From the NCBI RefSeq assembly GCF_000328525.1, contig NC_019964.1:124001-188000 (forward strand): a DNA stretch of 64,000 nucleotides. The letters run 5' to 3'. The notes under the pieces are model-generated. The model saw only the letters and a program-made list of their open reading frames with translations, made no database searches and was not told the origin of the DNA. Below are positions 52,916 to 62,026 of the stretch, in pieces. Both the position numbers and the translations under genes were made by a program. The stretch comes from Halovivax ruber XH-70 (GTDB lineage Archaea > Halobacteriota > Halobacteria > Halobacteriales > Natrialbaceae). How positions within the stretch are numbered: position 1 is the first letter of the stretch; every line of letters begins with the position of its first letter.

Positions 52916-53686
52916 ATGCAGCTCGACTGGACCGGGATCGACCACGTGACGAAGGTCGACCCGGAGAAGGCGATGCCGTCGGATCCGGCCTCGCTCCTCG
53001 CGGCGACGGACCTCGTGATGATCGGTGGCTCCGACGGTGTCACCGAGAAAAACACCATCGAGACGATCGAGGCGGTTCGCGACGCGGCGCCCGACGTGCC
53101 GATCTTCCAGGAACCGTACAACGCCGACCAGGTGACGAAGGAGACGGTCGACGCCGTCGACGTCCTCTCCGTGCCGGCGGTGTACAACGGCGACATGAAA
53201 CACTTCGTCGGCAAGCACGTCTCGATGTACGCTCAGCTCGCGAGCAAACCGTCCTCGATGATGGGGACGAGTCTCCCGGTCGTCGGCAGCGTGATCGAGT
53301 CCAAGGCCGAAGGAGTGGTGGCCGACCTCACCGAGAAGATCGTCGGCGAGGGGTACGTCATCCAGCACACGGACTCAGCGGCCGCTCGAACCGCCGGCGC
53401 CACCGAGCCGTTCACGACCGAGGAGGTCGCTGGCGCGGCGCTCGCGACCGAGACGTTCTACGGCTTCCCGATCTTCTACGTCGAGTACTCCGGGACGTAC
53501 GGCGGCCCCGCGGACGTCGAAGCCGCTGCGGCGCACCTGGAGGACACCGTCTTGCTCTACGGCGGTGGTATCGACTCGCGCGAGAAGGCCGAGGAGATTC
53601 TGGACGCCGGCGCGGACGCCGTCGTCGTCGGCGACTGTTTCCACGACGACCGCGAGAAGTTCACCGAGACGATCCCCCGGCGGTAA
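52916..53686 (+). CDS. geranylgeranylglyceryl phosphate synthase
   Basis: 256 residues. It joins sn-glycerol-1-phosphate to geranylgeranyl diphosphate, the first committed step of archaeal ether lipids. Family features: HVTKVDPEKAMPSDPASL at the start, ATDLVMIGGSDGVT, VYNGDMKHFVGKH, EVAGAALATETFYGFPIFYVEYSG with the active-site YVEYSGTYG loop, and the phosphate-binding LLYGGGIDSREKA and GADAVVVGDCFH. Start ATG 52916 chosen from the TATA position; GTG 52904 would add four residues. Confidence 0.93.
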   Translation: MQLDWTGIDHVTKVDPEKAMPSDPASLLAATDLVMIGGSDGVTEKNTIETIEAVRDAAPDVPIFQEPYNADQVTKETVDAVDVLSVPAVYNGDMKHFVGKHVSMYAQLASKPSSMMGTSLPVVGSVIESKAEGVVADLTEKIVGEGYVIQHTDSAAARTAGATEPFTTEEVAGAALATETFYGFPIFYVEYSGTYGGPADVEAAAAHLEDTVLLYGGGIDSREKAEEILDAGADAVVVGDCFHDDREKFTETIPRR

Positions 53687-53696
53687 CGCCGTTCGG

Positions 53697-53769
53697 CGCC
53701 CGCTTCACCCGTTCCTCCGCCTGTTTTACCCGTTCTTGCGCCCGCTTCGCTCGCTCCTCCGCCTGCTGA
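53697..53769. repeat. 21-bp tandem repeat, three full copies plus part of a fourth
   Basis: Units at 53697-53717, 53718-53738 and 53739-53759 differ at a few positions; a fourth begins at 53760. They fill the gap between the GGGP synthase and DJ-1/PfpI genes. On the minus strand they would encode heptads of the AEERVKR type, but no plausible gene surrounds them. Confidence 0.7.
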
Positions 53770-53818
53770 CGTCGTGTTCGACCGTGACCGCTATCGCGCT
53801 GGATCCGTACGTCCTCGT

Positions 53819-54433
53819 ATGGCCACGTTCGACGTCGAAATAGTGCTGTTCGACGGGTTCGACGAACTCGACGCCGTCGGTCCCTACGAGGTGTTCGACA
53901 CCGCACGGTCGTTCGGTGCCGACCTGACCGTCTCGCTGGTGACACTCGACACACCGGGGCAGGTGACCGCGAGCCACGGTCTCCGCGTCGAAGCCGATGG
54001 GTCGCTCTCGACGGACGCTGCGCCCGATCTGCTGGTCGTCCCCGGCGGCGGCTGGACGAGCGACGATGGCGGGGTGCGACGAGTCGTCGACGAGGGGCGA
54101 CTTCCGGCGGTAGCCGCCGAGCTGGCCGCGGCCGGGACGACGGTCGCGTCGGTCTGTACCGGGGCGATGATCCTGGCCGAGGCCGGGTTGGTCGACGGCC
54201 GACCGGCGACGACCCACGAGGCCGCCCTCGACGATCTGGCAGCCGTCGCCGGCGAGGTTTACGACGACCCCGCCGTCAGGGCCGTCGACGACGGCGACGT
54301 TCTCACCGCCGGCGGGGTCACGGCCGGAATCGACCTCGCACTCTGGCTCGTCGAACGCGAGTTCGACGCCGACGTGGCAGCTGCGGTCGCGACGGAACTC
54401 GAACACGAGCGCCGGGGAACGATCGTCCGGTAG
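53819..54433 (+). CDS. DJ-1/PfpI family protein (GATase1-like)
   Basis: 204 residues from ATG 53819. Typical wording: VEIVLFDGFDELDAVGPYEVF at the start (DVEIVLFDGFDELDAVGPY), PDLLVVPGGGW and the nucleophile-elbow VASVCTGAMILAEAGL with the Cys nucleophile; the following residues (TTHEAALDDL) supply the His region. Members include glyoxalase-III-like enzymes and the sensor domains of AraC-type regulators; no DNA-binding domain is attached here, so a small-molecule hydrolase or chaperone role is most likely. An upstream ATG at 53774 would only add a charged lead. Confidence 0.85.
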   Translation: MATFDVEIVLFDGFDELDAVGPYEVFDTARSFGADLTVSLVTLDTPGQVTASHGLRVEADGSLSTDAAPDLLVVPGGGWTSDDGGVRRVVDEGRLPAVAAELAAAGTTVASVCTGAMILAEAGLVDGRPATTHEAALDDLAAVAGEVYDDPAVRAVDDGDVLTAGGVTAGIDLALWLVEREFDADVAAAVATELEHERRGTIVR

Positions 54434-54502
54434 TCGCCACCCGTCCGCGAGGCAGACTGCGCAACCGAATCGCTTTCCGGCGGGCCTGCGTACGCTGACC
54501 CG

Positions 54503-55153
54503 ATGACCGCTGTGTTGTTCGACATGGACGGCGTGTTAGTCGACAGCGAGGATTACTGGGTCGCGTTCGAGGAGGACGAACTCCTGCCCGATGCGGTCCC
54601 CCACACCGAGATCGATCTCGCGGAGACCTCGGGCATGAACTTTCGGGAGATCTACGACTACCTCGACGCCGAGTACGGGACGGCGATCTCCCGCGAGGAG
54701 TGGATCGACCGGTTCGACGAGATGGCGCGGACGGTCTACACCGAGCGCGTGTCCCTCCTGCCCGGTCTGCGGGAGCTGCTCGCGGACCTTCGGGAGCGCG
54801 GGGTGACCGTCGCCGTCGTCTCCTCGTCGCCGCACGACTGGATCGGCCTCGTCCTCGATCGATTCGACCTCGTGGACGCGTTCGACGCCGTGGTCAGTGC
54901 TGACGACATCGATGGCGCCAGCAAGCCCGCGCCCGACGTGTACGAGTACGCCGCGGCGACGGTCGACGCGGAACCCGACGACTGTGTCGCCGTCGAAGAT
55001 TCTGAAAACGGTATCACTGCGGGCCATCGAGCGGGGATGGCGGTCGTCGCCTACCGGGTTGTGGCTCACGGCGACATCGACCGATCGCGGGCGGACGTGG
55101 TGGCCGACGATCCCGCCGAGTTGCGCGAGGCAGTGCGGTCGCTGGTCCAGTAA
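54503..55153 (+). CDS. HAD superfamily phosphatase (beta-phosphoglucomutase-like subfamily)
   Basis: 216 residues with all four HAD motifs: I, LFDMDGVLVDSED (nucleophile Asp 7 in DMD); II, VVSSSP; III, GASKPAPDVYEYAA; IV, CVAVEDSENGITAGHRAG. A helical cap lies between motifs I and II, as in beta-phosphoglucomutase and glycolate or sugar phosphatases. The substrate cannot be told from the sequence. It stands alone, 69 bp after the DJ-1/PfpI gene. Confidence 0.88.
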   Translation: MTAVLFDMDGVLVDSEDYWVAFEEDELLPDAVPHTEIDLAETSGMNFREIYDYLDAEYGTAISREEWIDRFDEMARTVYTERVSLLPGLRELLADLRERGVTVAVVSSSPHDWIGLVLDRFDLVDAFDAVVSADDIDGASKPAPDVYEYAAATVDAEPDDCVAVEDSENGITAGHRAGMAVVAYRVVAHGDIDRSRADVVADDPAELREAVRSLVQ

Positions 55154-55240
55154 CTCGATAGTGCCAGGTGCGTCTCCTGTTGTCGCGCAGGAACGCCCTC
55201 GAAACTTCAGACGCTCGTGAGGACGGTCGTCACCGGTAGT

Positions 55241-55384
55241 TCAGCACTGCCGGCGCTCGTCCGCGTCGTCGTCCATCCCGGCCGCCTGGATCACCTGTCG
55301 AATGTGAAAGTCCTTCTCCCGCGGATCCTCGTTCGCCAATGCGTCTTCCAGATGCTGCTTGCACTGATTGCTAAGCTCCCCCAT
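55241..55384 (-). CDS. 47-residue conserved-looking small protein
   Basis: ATG 55384 to TGA 55241-55243. The product begins MGELSNQCKQHLEDAL and continues with a charged helix (REKDFHIRQVIQAAG), ending with DERRQC; codon use is normal for the genome. A TATA-like AGATATAGG (minus strand) lies ~30 bp upstream of the start, so it looks like an independent gene. Small helical proteins of this wording are, from memory, common in Halobacteria, but function is unknown. It lies between two larger genes where otherwise ~400 bp would be empty. Confidence 0.6.
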   Translation of the reverse strand: MGELSNQCKQHLEDALANEDPREKDFHIRQVIQAAGMDDDADERRQC

Positions 55385-55552
55385 CCCGGGAATTACATCG
55401 AACGAAGCACCTATATCTGCTGTGGAATCGGTCCGCTATCGTGGGTACGCGGGACGGATACTAACTACCGGGGACTGTCCACCGTCGGCCGAGCGCTCCG
55501 GGCCGTGTCCGGTGCCTGCGTGGGCACTAGCGCGTCCGCACCGGCCCGAAGA

Positions 55553-57958
55553 TCACTCGACGTCGACCGTTCGCGTTTCGCTGATCGGCACCAGCGGGAG
55601 TTCCGGAAACGCCACGCTCACGGTCAGTTCGAGGGTGTCGTGATCGGCCGAGCCGAAGACGGCGGCGGGAACGACCTCGCTTCCACGGAGGTAGGTGCTG
55701 GTACTGGTCATCTCGTGGCCGTTGACCATCACGCGAACCTCGGCGCGGGCGGCCTCGCCGGTGTTCGTGACGGTGACCGTTTGCATGTCGTTCTCGCCGA
55801 CGGCGATGGTCGACGGGAAGTCACGCTCCCACGCGATTTCGACGGCGGGGAGTGCCCGGGCGCTCTCGAGGATTCGCTCTGCGACGCCCTCGTCTAGCCC
55901 GGCCTCGACCAGTCCCGACACGCCGGTCTCGCGGACGTCCGCCGGCGTGTGGATCTCGGATCGTGCGAGCTTGCTCGCTCGACCGGGGCCGACGCCGTCG
56001 ATCGCGGTCAGGCCGACGGCAGCGGCGTCGACGCCGTTTTCGACGCGCGCTTCGAGCCGACTGGCGAGGTTCGCGTCGTGTCCGCTGGCGAAGCGATCGA
56101 GGAATGCCCGGAGCGCGGCGAGCAGGCGGAGCGCGTTGCGAGTGATCGCCCAGGCGTCACTCCGGAGTTCCGTCGGCGTCGTGCCGTTGGCCTCCGATCG
56201 GAGGATGGCGAGCACCTTTCGCTGCCCATTCGAGCCGATGTCGTCTCCGACGGGCTGGCCGGTGAGAACGCCGTCGATGGCGTCGCGCTCGGCCTGGCGC
56301 GTCGTGACGGAGTCGAATGCTCCCGCCTTCGCGATCGCTTCGAAGACTGTCGCCTCGTCGAGCGTGCCCTCGACCGCGCGCTCACAGCAATCGGCGAACC
56401 CGCGTGCGGTCTCCAGATCGAGGTAGTATCGAGAGGTCAGCCGGCCGAGTGCGGTCGGTTCGAGCCCGTTCCGCGCGTCGTCGGAATCTCCGGCCCCGTC
56501 ACCGTCCCGTTCGACGAACCCGTCGGTGACGAGCGTCTCGATCGCGTCCCGGACGCGCCGATCGAGGTTCTCGAACCCGTACTTCGTCGGCCGCGTCTGG
56601 CCGCGTTCGTAGAAGAACGTGGTCTCGAGCCAGTCGAAGACGTCCGCCTCGCTCGTGACGTTTCCCATCGCGATCTCGGCGTTGAGGTGGGTTTCCAGGC
56701 TGTCTGCGAGTTGTGACTCGATCTCGGTTCCCTCGCGGAGCAGGCGTCGGTAGCGGTCGGCGTCCGCGGTGTCACAGACCACCCAGCCGTAGCCGACGTC
56801 GTCGTAGCCGGGTCGGCCGGCCCGTCCGAGCATCTGGAGGACGTCGAGCGGACTCATGTCGACCTCGCCTTCGAGTGGGTCGTGATACTTCGTGTCCCGG
56901 ATGACGACGCAGCGGGCGGGCAGGTTGACGCCCCAGGCGAGCGTCGTCGTCGAGAAGAGCAACTCGATCAGCCCCTCCTTGAACCACGCCTCGACGAGGT
57001 CCTTGTCGTTCTTCGAGAGGCCGGCGTGGTGGAAGGCGACCCCGTCTAACACCGATTTGCGGAGGGTGTCGTTCTCGAGTTCCGTCGCGTCGGTGTGAAA
57101 GTCGTACTCGCCGCGAGCGCCCATCGGGATGTCGCGCTCGGCGATCTCGTCTCGGGATTTCTTCGCGGCCTGGACAGTGTCCTGCCGGGAGGAGACGAAG
57201 ACGAGCGACTGGCCGTCCTCCCGGAGGTGCGGTTCGGCGAGGTCGAGCGCGCGGTAGAGTCGGCGATACTTGTCGGCGAAGGCGTTCTCGCCGTGCGTGT
57301 AGGTTTTGACGTCGGCGTGGAGGTCTACGGGGCGGTACTCGTCGCCGAAGTCGAAGGTGCACGCGTCCGGGGCGTCGAGCCAGGCGGCGACGTCGTCCAC
57401 GTTGGGCATCGTCGCCGAGAGGGCGACGACGCGCGGATCACACAGTCGCCGCAGCCGGGAGATCGTCACCTCGAGGACGGAACCGCGGCCGTCGGCGTCC
57501 AGCAGGTGCACCTCGTCGATCACGCAGCAGTCGATGTCGGTGACGAAGTCGTACCGGCGTGAATCGTGCTTGCGCGTCGCCGAATCCAGCTTCTCGGGCG
57601 TCATCACCAGAATGTCGGCCCGGCGCGCTCTGCGGGGATTCAGGTCGCGCTCGCCGGTGACGACGTAGACCGAGTAGTCGAGTTCCTCGAACCGGTCCCA
57701 GTCGGCTTCCTTCTCGTTGGTCAGCGCACGAAGCGGTGCGACGAACAGGGCCGTCCCGCCCGAATCGAGCGCCTTGCAGATCGCCAGCTCTGCGAGCGCG
57801 GTCTTGCCGGAGGCGGTCGGCGCGCTGGCGACGACGTTTGCCTCGCGCTCTAACAGGGCCGGGAGGGCCTCGCGTTGCATCCGGTTGAACGAGTCGAACG
57901 CGAACGCCTCGGCGAAATCGGCCTCGAGCGAGTCGGCGAGCACCTCGGCGACGTCCAT
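55553..57958 (-). CDS. Ski2-like superfamily 2 helicase (Hel308-related)
   Basis: 801 residues. Helicase motifs: Q-motif region FNRMQREALPAL, Walker A APTASGKTALAEL, Ib/II VIDEVHLLDADGRG (DEVH box), III SATMPNVDDVAAW, VI QMLGRAGRPGYDDVG. A winged helix and ratchet region follow, then a helix-hairpin-helix segment (LTAIDGVGPGRASKLARSEI). The last ~100 residues form a CARDB-like beta sandwich (VEIAWERDFPSTIAVGEND), a domain more often found outside the cell. Hel308-type helicases work at stalled forks and RNA/DNA structures; this is a divergent paralogue or variant of that group. Length is usual plus the extra sandwich. Confidence 0.88.
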   Translation of the reverse strand: MDVAEVLADSLEADFAEAFAFDSFNRMQREALPALLEREANVVASAPTASGKTALAELAICKALDSGGTALFVAPLRALTNEKEADWDRFEELDYSVYVVTGERDLNPRRARRADILVMTPEKLDSATRKHDSRRYDFVTDIDCCVIDEVHLLDADGRGSVLEVTISRLRRLCDPRVVALSATMPNVDDVAAWLDAPDACTFDFGDEYRPVDLHADVKTYTHGENAFADKYRRLYRALDLAEPHLREDGQSLVFVSSRQDTVQAAKKSRDEIAERDIPMGARGEYDFHTDATELENDTLRKSVLDGVAFHHAGLSKNDKDLVEAWFKEGLIELLFSTTTLAWGVNLPARCVVIRDTKYHDPLEGEVDMSPLDVLQMLGRAGRPGYDDVGYGWVVCDTADADRYRRLLREGTEIESQLADSLETHLNAEIAMGNVTSEADVFDWLETTFFYERGQTRPTKYGFENLDRRVRDAIETLVTDGFVERDGDGAGDSDDARNGLEPTALGRLTSRYYLDLETARGFADCCERAVEGTLDEATVFEAIAKAGAFDSVTTRQAERDAIDGVLTGQPVGDDIGSNGQRKVLAILRSEANGTTPTELRSDAWAITRNALRLLAALRAFLDRFASGHDANLASRLEARVENGVDAAAVGLTAIDGVGPGRASKLARSEIHTPADVRETGVSGLVEAGLDEGVAERILESARALPAVEIAWERDFPSTIAVGENDMQTVTVTNTGEAARAEVRVMVNGHEMTSTSTYLRGSEVVPAAVFGSADHDTLELTVSVAFPELPLVPISETRTVDVE

Positions 57959-58073
57959 CTATCGGAGACGGGCGTCGGCCCGTGAAAGGCGTTTCCTTCG
58001 CGGCGACGCCGCGCTCCGTCGTGACACCGAATTGGGAAAAACGGACGATTCAAGCCGTGTCGACGGCCCGTCG

Positions 58074-58646
58074 TTACCGCAACGCCGACGTGATTACGGC
58101 GCCAGCCGTCGCGAACACGAGCGGGTAGAGGATCCCCGCGAGGACGACGGCCGGGAGGAGGACTGGGGCCATCGAGCCACCCCACTCGACACCGAAGACT
58201 GCTCCCTGGGAGCTCGACTCGGTCACAAGTGCGCCGAGACTCATCACGACACTGTAGCCGAGCGCGACCGGCGCTCCGGTCACGACGGCGCCACCGAGGT
58301 CGCGCACGTCGAGCCGATACGCCAGAAGCGCACCGGCGAACAGGAGCACGACGGGCGGAATAACATACAGCAGATCGGCGTTCGCGCTCCCCGATTCGCT
58401 GATCAGGTTGATCGTATCAGTGCCGCTGATCCCACCGACGGAGCCGCTCCGTTCCAGTTCGACGAAGTGGGCGTTGAAGTAGTACCAGGCTGTTCCCTTC
58501 CACTCAGCGAAGTTCTCTAGATTCTCTTTGACCTCGTCTCGTATCAGGAGCGTGGTCAGTAGGTAGCCGATCGCCGCGACGAGGACGCCGACCCCTGCGC
58601 TCGCAGCGATGCGTCCGCCGTCAGTACTGCCGGCTGTTCGGGACAT
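58074..58646 (-). CDS. membrane protein, paralogue of the one at 23346-24017
   Basis: 190 residues from ATG 58646 with about five hydrophobic segments (AASAGVGVLVAAIGYLLTTL; VIPPVVLLFAGALLAYRL; VLLPAVVLAGILYPLVFA). It shares YFNAHFVELE, the PPVVLLFAG segment and LAGILYPL with the 23.3-kb protein, so the two form a paralogous pair. No enzymatic motif. It follows the helicase gene on the same strand; function unknown. Confidence 0.75.
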   Translation of the reverse strand: MSRTAGSTDGGRIAASAGVGVLVAAIGYLLTTLLIRDEVKENLENFAEWKGTAWYYFNAHFVELERSGSVGGISGTDTINLISESGSANADLLYVIPPVVLLFAGALLAYRLDVRDLGGAVVTGAPVALGYSVVMSLGALVTESSSQGAVFGVEWGGSMAPVLLPAVVLAGILYPLVFATAGAVITSALR

Positions 58647-58781
58647 GGAGTCGAACCTGAGCGACGGGGTCGGTATATGCCTTCTGTAAGGTACAATCCG
58701 TATTTGTCGCGGGCGAATTGGCGAATCTGGGCCGGGAACCGACGAAATACGAGGAAAGCGGGGTCAGAATAGGGCCGATCA

Positions 58782-58796
58782 GTTAATTTTTATTAC
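58782..58796 (+). promoter_or_regulatory. promoter of the M48 protease gene
   Basis: TTAATTTTTATTAC (58783-58796) is centred ~28 bp before GTG 58817, the standard TATA position for a leaderless transcript. Confidence 0.6.
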
Positions 58797-58816
58797 AGAC
58801 ACGTTTACGAAGCGTC

Positions 58817-59800
58817 GTGAACCCCGATCGAAATCCCCTCGCACTCGCGTTCGCCGTGACAGTGGGCTGGATCGCCCTCCTGACGGTCGTATTCCTCGGG
58901 GGCGTCTGGGCGATCACTTTCGGCGTGTTTTCGGTTCTCGGTGTCTCCAGCGCGTCCACCTCTGCCTCCCTCCTGACGGCGGTCGCGCTTTGCTGGCTCG
59001 GCGTTCGGGAGTTCAGGCAGGTAACGGCCGTCGAGCGCCTCGCCGATGCCCGGACCGTCACACCGGACGAGTGTCCCACGTTGTATCGGCTGACGACGCG
59101 GGTCGCCGCCCAGCTCGACGTCCCACCGCCGACGATCGCCCTCGCGGACAGCCCCGCGCCGCAGGCCCTCGTCGTCGGCTTGCGACCCGGGAACGTCCAC
59201 CTCGTCCTCTCGACGGGCGTCATCGACGCGCTCGGCGGGGACGACAGCCCAGTATCGGGCGAACTGGAGGCCGTGATCGCCCACGAACTCGCCCACGTCG
59301 CGAACCGCGACGCGATGGTGATGACGGTTGCATCCGTGCCGGTGCTCCTGGCGTCGCGACCCAAATCGTGGGCGCTGTCCGTGGCATCGGAGACCGACTC
59401 GTTCGCTTCGGTCTTCCTCACCGCGCCGATCGGCCTGCTCTCGGGCGCCGTCTGGCTGCTCGGACGGGCGACGACGGCCCGCCTCTCGCGCGCCAGAGAG
59501 CGCGTGGCCGATCGGACGGCCGTCGAGGTAACGGGGTCGGCGTCGGCGCTCGCCGGTGCGCTCGCGACGCTCGACGACGAGATCGACGCCGCGCCCGACC
59601 GCGACCTCCGGACGGTGTCGGCGCTCTCGTCGCTCTCGATCCTGCCGCTCGAACCGTCAGACCCGGTGTTGCTCGGTCCGGATGGCGAACGAAAACCGCC
59701 GTACTGGCGCGTCGAACGCGCGTTGAACCGGCTGTTTCGAACCCATCCGCCGACGGCGGACCGAGTCGACTCGCTCGCGACTCTCGTCGATCGGTCCTGA
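58817..59800 (+). CDS. M48 family zinc metalloprotease (HtpX-like)
   Basis: 327 residues from GTG 58817. Two N-terminal membrane segments (VGWIALLTVVFLGGVWAIT), then the zinc motif HELAHVANRDAMVM (about residues 156-160) with the third ligand Glu in SRARERVADRTAVEV, and the conserved end RTHPPTADRVDSL. HtpX-type proteases sit in the membrane with the active site in the cytoplasm and degrade misfolded membrane proteins. It is convergent with the PH-domain gene. Confidence 0.88.
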   Translation: MNPDRNPLALAFAVTVGWIALLTVVFLGGVWAITFGVFSVLGVSSASTSASLLTAVALCWLGVREFRQVTAVERLADARTVTPDECPTLYRLTTRVAAQLDVPPPTIALADSPAPQALVVGLRPGNVHLVLSTGVIDALGGDDSPVSGELEAVIAHELAHVANRDAMVMTVASVPVLLASRPKSWALSVASETDSFASVFLTAPIGLLSGAVWLLGRATTARLSRARERVADRTAVEVTGSASALAGALATLDDEIDAAPDRDLRTVSALSSLSILPLEPSDPVLLGPDGERKPPYWRVERALNRLFRTHPPTADRVDSLATLVDRS

Positions 59801-59834
59801 CCGTGCTCACGCCTGCAACCGCACGACGGTCGCG

Positions 59835-60350
59835 TTAGGCGCGATCTCCGTTTCCCGACCGCCCGACCTGGGTGGCGAGGGCGGCCCTGGCGGCGTCCGG
59901 CTCGGGTGCCCGGACGAAGGTGACCTCGGGTTCGTCCGATCCGGCGGTGTAGACGCCGATGTCGCCGTAGCCCAGGACCCGGCCGGCGACCGACTGCCGC
60001 AAGGTGGTGTTCTGTACCCGTTCGAGCGAGAGTTGCGTGACGTCGCGCGAGACGACGCCACGTTTGGCGTAGAGCTGGTCGGTCGTGATCACGTAGCGCG
60101 TGTTCGTCCAGAACGCGTAGGCGGCCGTCGCACCGCCGATCCCGACGACGGCGACCGCGATGGCGAGCCAGCCGACCAGCTGGTAGCCGGCGTTCCACGC
60201 CCAGGCCGCGACGAGGAGTCCGGCGAGCGTGACGACGAGTCCGAGGACGAACCGCATCCCGAGCGCGATCGGGTGCGGTCGGTTCGTCCACGTGACGCGC
60301 TCGTCGTCGCGCAGGTGTACCCAGTCGGCCGTCTCTCGCGGGACGCTCAC
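59835..60350 (-). CDS. PH-domain (bPH2/YdbT-like) membrane protein
   Basis: 171 residues. Two adjacent hydrophobic segments (FVLGLVVTLAGLLVAAWAW; WLAIAVAVVGIGGATAAYAF) are followed by a bacterial-type PH domain (YVITTDQLYAKRGVVSRDV; LERVQNTTLRQSVAGRVLG). The family is of unknown function; it usually lies at the membrane. Confidence 0.82.
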   Translation of the reverse strand: MSVPRETADWVHLRDDERVTWTNRPHPIALGMRFVLGLVVTLAGLLVAAWAWNAGYQLVGWLAIAVAVVGIGGATAAYAFWTNTRYVITTDQLYAKRGVVSRDVTQLSLERVQNTTLRQSVAGRVLGYGDIGVYTAGSDEPEVTFVRAPEPDAARAALATQVGRSGNGDRA

Positions 60351-60431
60351 ACGGGGACGTTCGTGGATTCCGACATAGTTAGGGTGTGATTTCTCCGGCG
60401 ACGATCCGAGGTAGCGGGTCGTGAAACCCGG

Positions 60432-61829
60432 TCAGTCGCTCGCCGACTGGGCGGCGGCGACGGCCTGCCGGTTCATTCCTTCGGTCGTCTCGTAGTGGTA
60501 GTACGCCCCGAGTCCGACTGCGATGGCGGCGTTCGAGAGCGTGACCGCCCAGAAGACGCCCTGGACGTCGAACCCGAGCGGGTACGCCAGGACGAGTGCG
60601 AGCGGGAGCCTGACGACCCAGTACTGGGCAAGTGTGGCGACCAGGCTCGTCCGCGTCCGTCGCGCCCCGTTGAAACCGGCCTGCAGGAGGTACGTCGAAC
60701 CGATCGCCCAGTAGCCCAGCGCGAGAATGACGAGGTACTGGGCGGCCAGTTCGATCTCGTGTGGCTCGGCTTTCGGCATCGCAATCTCGGAGAGCGTCTC
60801 GGGAATCACCAGCTGGACGAGGCCGACGAGGGTCAGCGCGCCGGCGGCGATGGCGACGCCGGTCCAGGTGGTCTGGCGGGCGCGTTCCGGCCGGTCGGCG
60901 CCGAGGTTCTGCCCGATCATGCTCTGGGCGGCCTTCTGCAGCCCCATCGCGGGGACGAACGCGACGCTCGAGATGCGCGCGCCGATGGTGTAGGCCGCGA
61001 TGGCGGGTGAGCCGCCGACGGCCGAGACGACGCCGACCATCAGGACGCGTGCGGCCTGGCTCGCGGTGTACTGCCCGGCGGTGGGCCAGCCGATGTCGAC
61101 AATTTCGCGACAGTCCTCGAGGTCGAAGACGAGGACGTCACGCGTGAGCGCGAACCCGTCCCGGCCGGCGACGAACATACCGAGGCCGAGCAGGAAGCCA
61201 CAGCCGTAGCCGAGGCCGGTGGCCAGCGCCGCGCCGGCGACGCCGAGCTCCGGAGCGGGTCCCCAGCCGAAGATGAGGAACGGATCGAGGACGACGTTGA
61301 CGACGACGGCGAGGAGGTTGATGTACAGCGCCGCTCGCGAGTCGCCCCATCCCACGAAGCCACCTTCGATCACGTCACTTGCGGACAGGACGGGCAGAAA
61401 GAGCGCGTAGATCGCGAGGTATTCGGCGGCATACTGCGTCGTGAGTTCTTTCGCGCCGAAGAGGGCCATCCCCTCCTGTGCGAGAAAGAACGCCACGACA
61501 CCGACGATGGCGCCGGCGACGATCCCGAGTGCCGTCCCGTTGACGGCCGCCCGTCGCCCGGCGACCAGCTCGTCTGCGCCGACGCGCTGGGAGACCAGGA
61601 CTTGCGTCCCGACCATCACGCCGATGGTCATCACGCTGATCAGCGTCACGACGGGGAAGTTGAGCCCGACGGCGGCGACGGCCTCCACGCTGTGGCGGCC
61701 AAGAAAGAGCGTATCGATCAGCTGCTGGCCGACTTGCACGAGGTTCTGGACGAGTAGCGGGGCCGCGAGGACGAGCAACGTCCGCGTGATCGGACCGTCC
61801 GTGATCGCCTCGCGATCGACGTCGAGCAT
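60432..61829 (-). CDS. MATE family multidrug/cation antiporter
   Basis: 465 residues with about twelve hydrophobic segments and the MatE repeats: first half with LGRHSVEAVAAVGLNFPV and GTQVLVSQRVGA, second half with GGSPAIAAYTIGARISS and MIGQNLGADRPERA. Such antiporters export organic cations using Na+ or H+. ATG 61829 is favoured over the TTG at 61856 because a TATA-like GATAAATG (61858-61865) lies ~32 bp ahead of it. It is divergent from lipA. Confidence 0.88.
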   Translation of the reverse strand: MLDVDREAITDGPITRTLLVLAAPLLVQNLVQVGQQLIDTLFLGRHSVEAVAAVGLNFPVVTLISVMTIGVMVGTQVLVSQRVGADELVAGRRAAVNGTALGIVAGAIVGVVAFFLAQEGMALFGAKELTTQYAAEYLAIYALFLPVLSASDVIEGGFVGWGDSRAALYINLLAVVVNVVLDPFLIFGWGPAPELGVAGAALATGLGYGCGFLLGLGMFVAGRDGFALTRDVLVFDLEDCREIVDIGWPTAGQYTASQAARVLMVGVVSAVGGSPAIAAYTIGARISSVAFVPAMGLQKAAQSMIGQNLGADRPERARQTTWTGVAIAAGALTLVGLVQLVIPETLSEIAMPKAEPHEIELAAQYLVILALGYWAIGSTYLLQAGFNGARRTRTSLVATLAQYWVVRLPLALVLAYPLGFDVQGVFWAVTLSNAAIAVGLGAYYHYETTEGMNRQAVAAAQSASD

Positions 61830-62026
61830 GCTCGATCCGGAAATTGCCGCTACCAACGATAAATGTTTTCATCTACAGTCCGTTGACAGAATCCTGTTCG
61901 GCGACGTCGATCCAGCCGATCGGTCGTCCCTCGGGCGGTTGTCGCGCTGGCGGGCGACGGTGTGGGCCTGCTCCGCGTCGCGTCGGATCACCACGCTTTT
62001 TCACCATCGCCCCCGACGCTCTCCGT

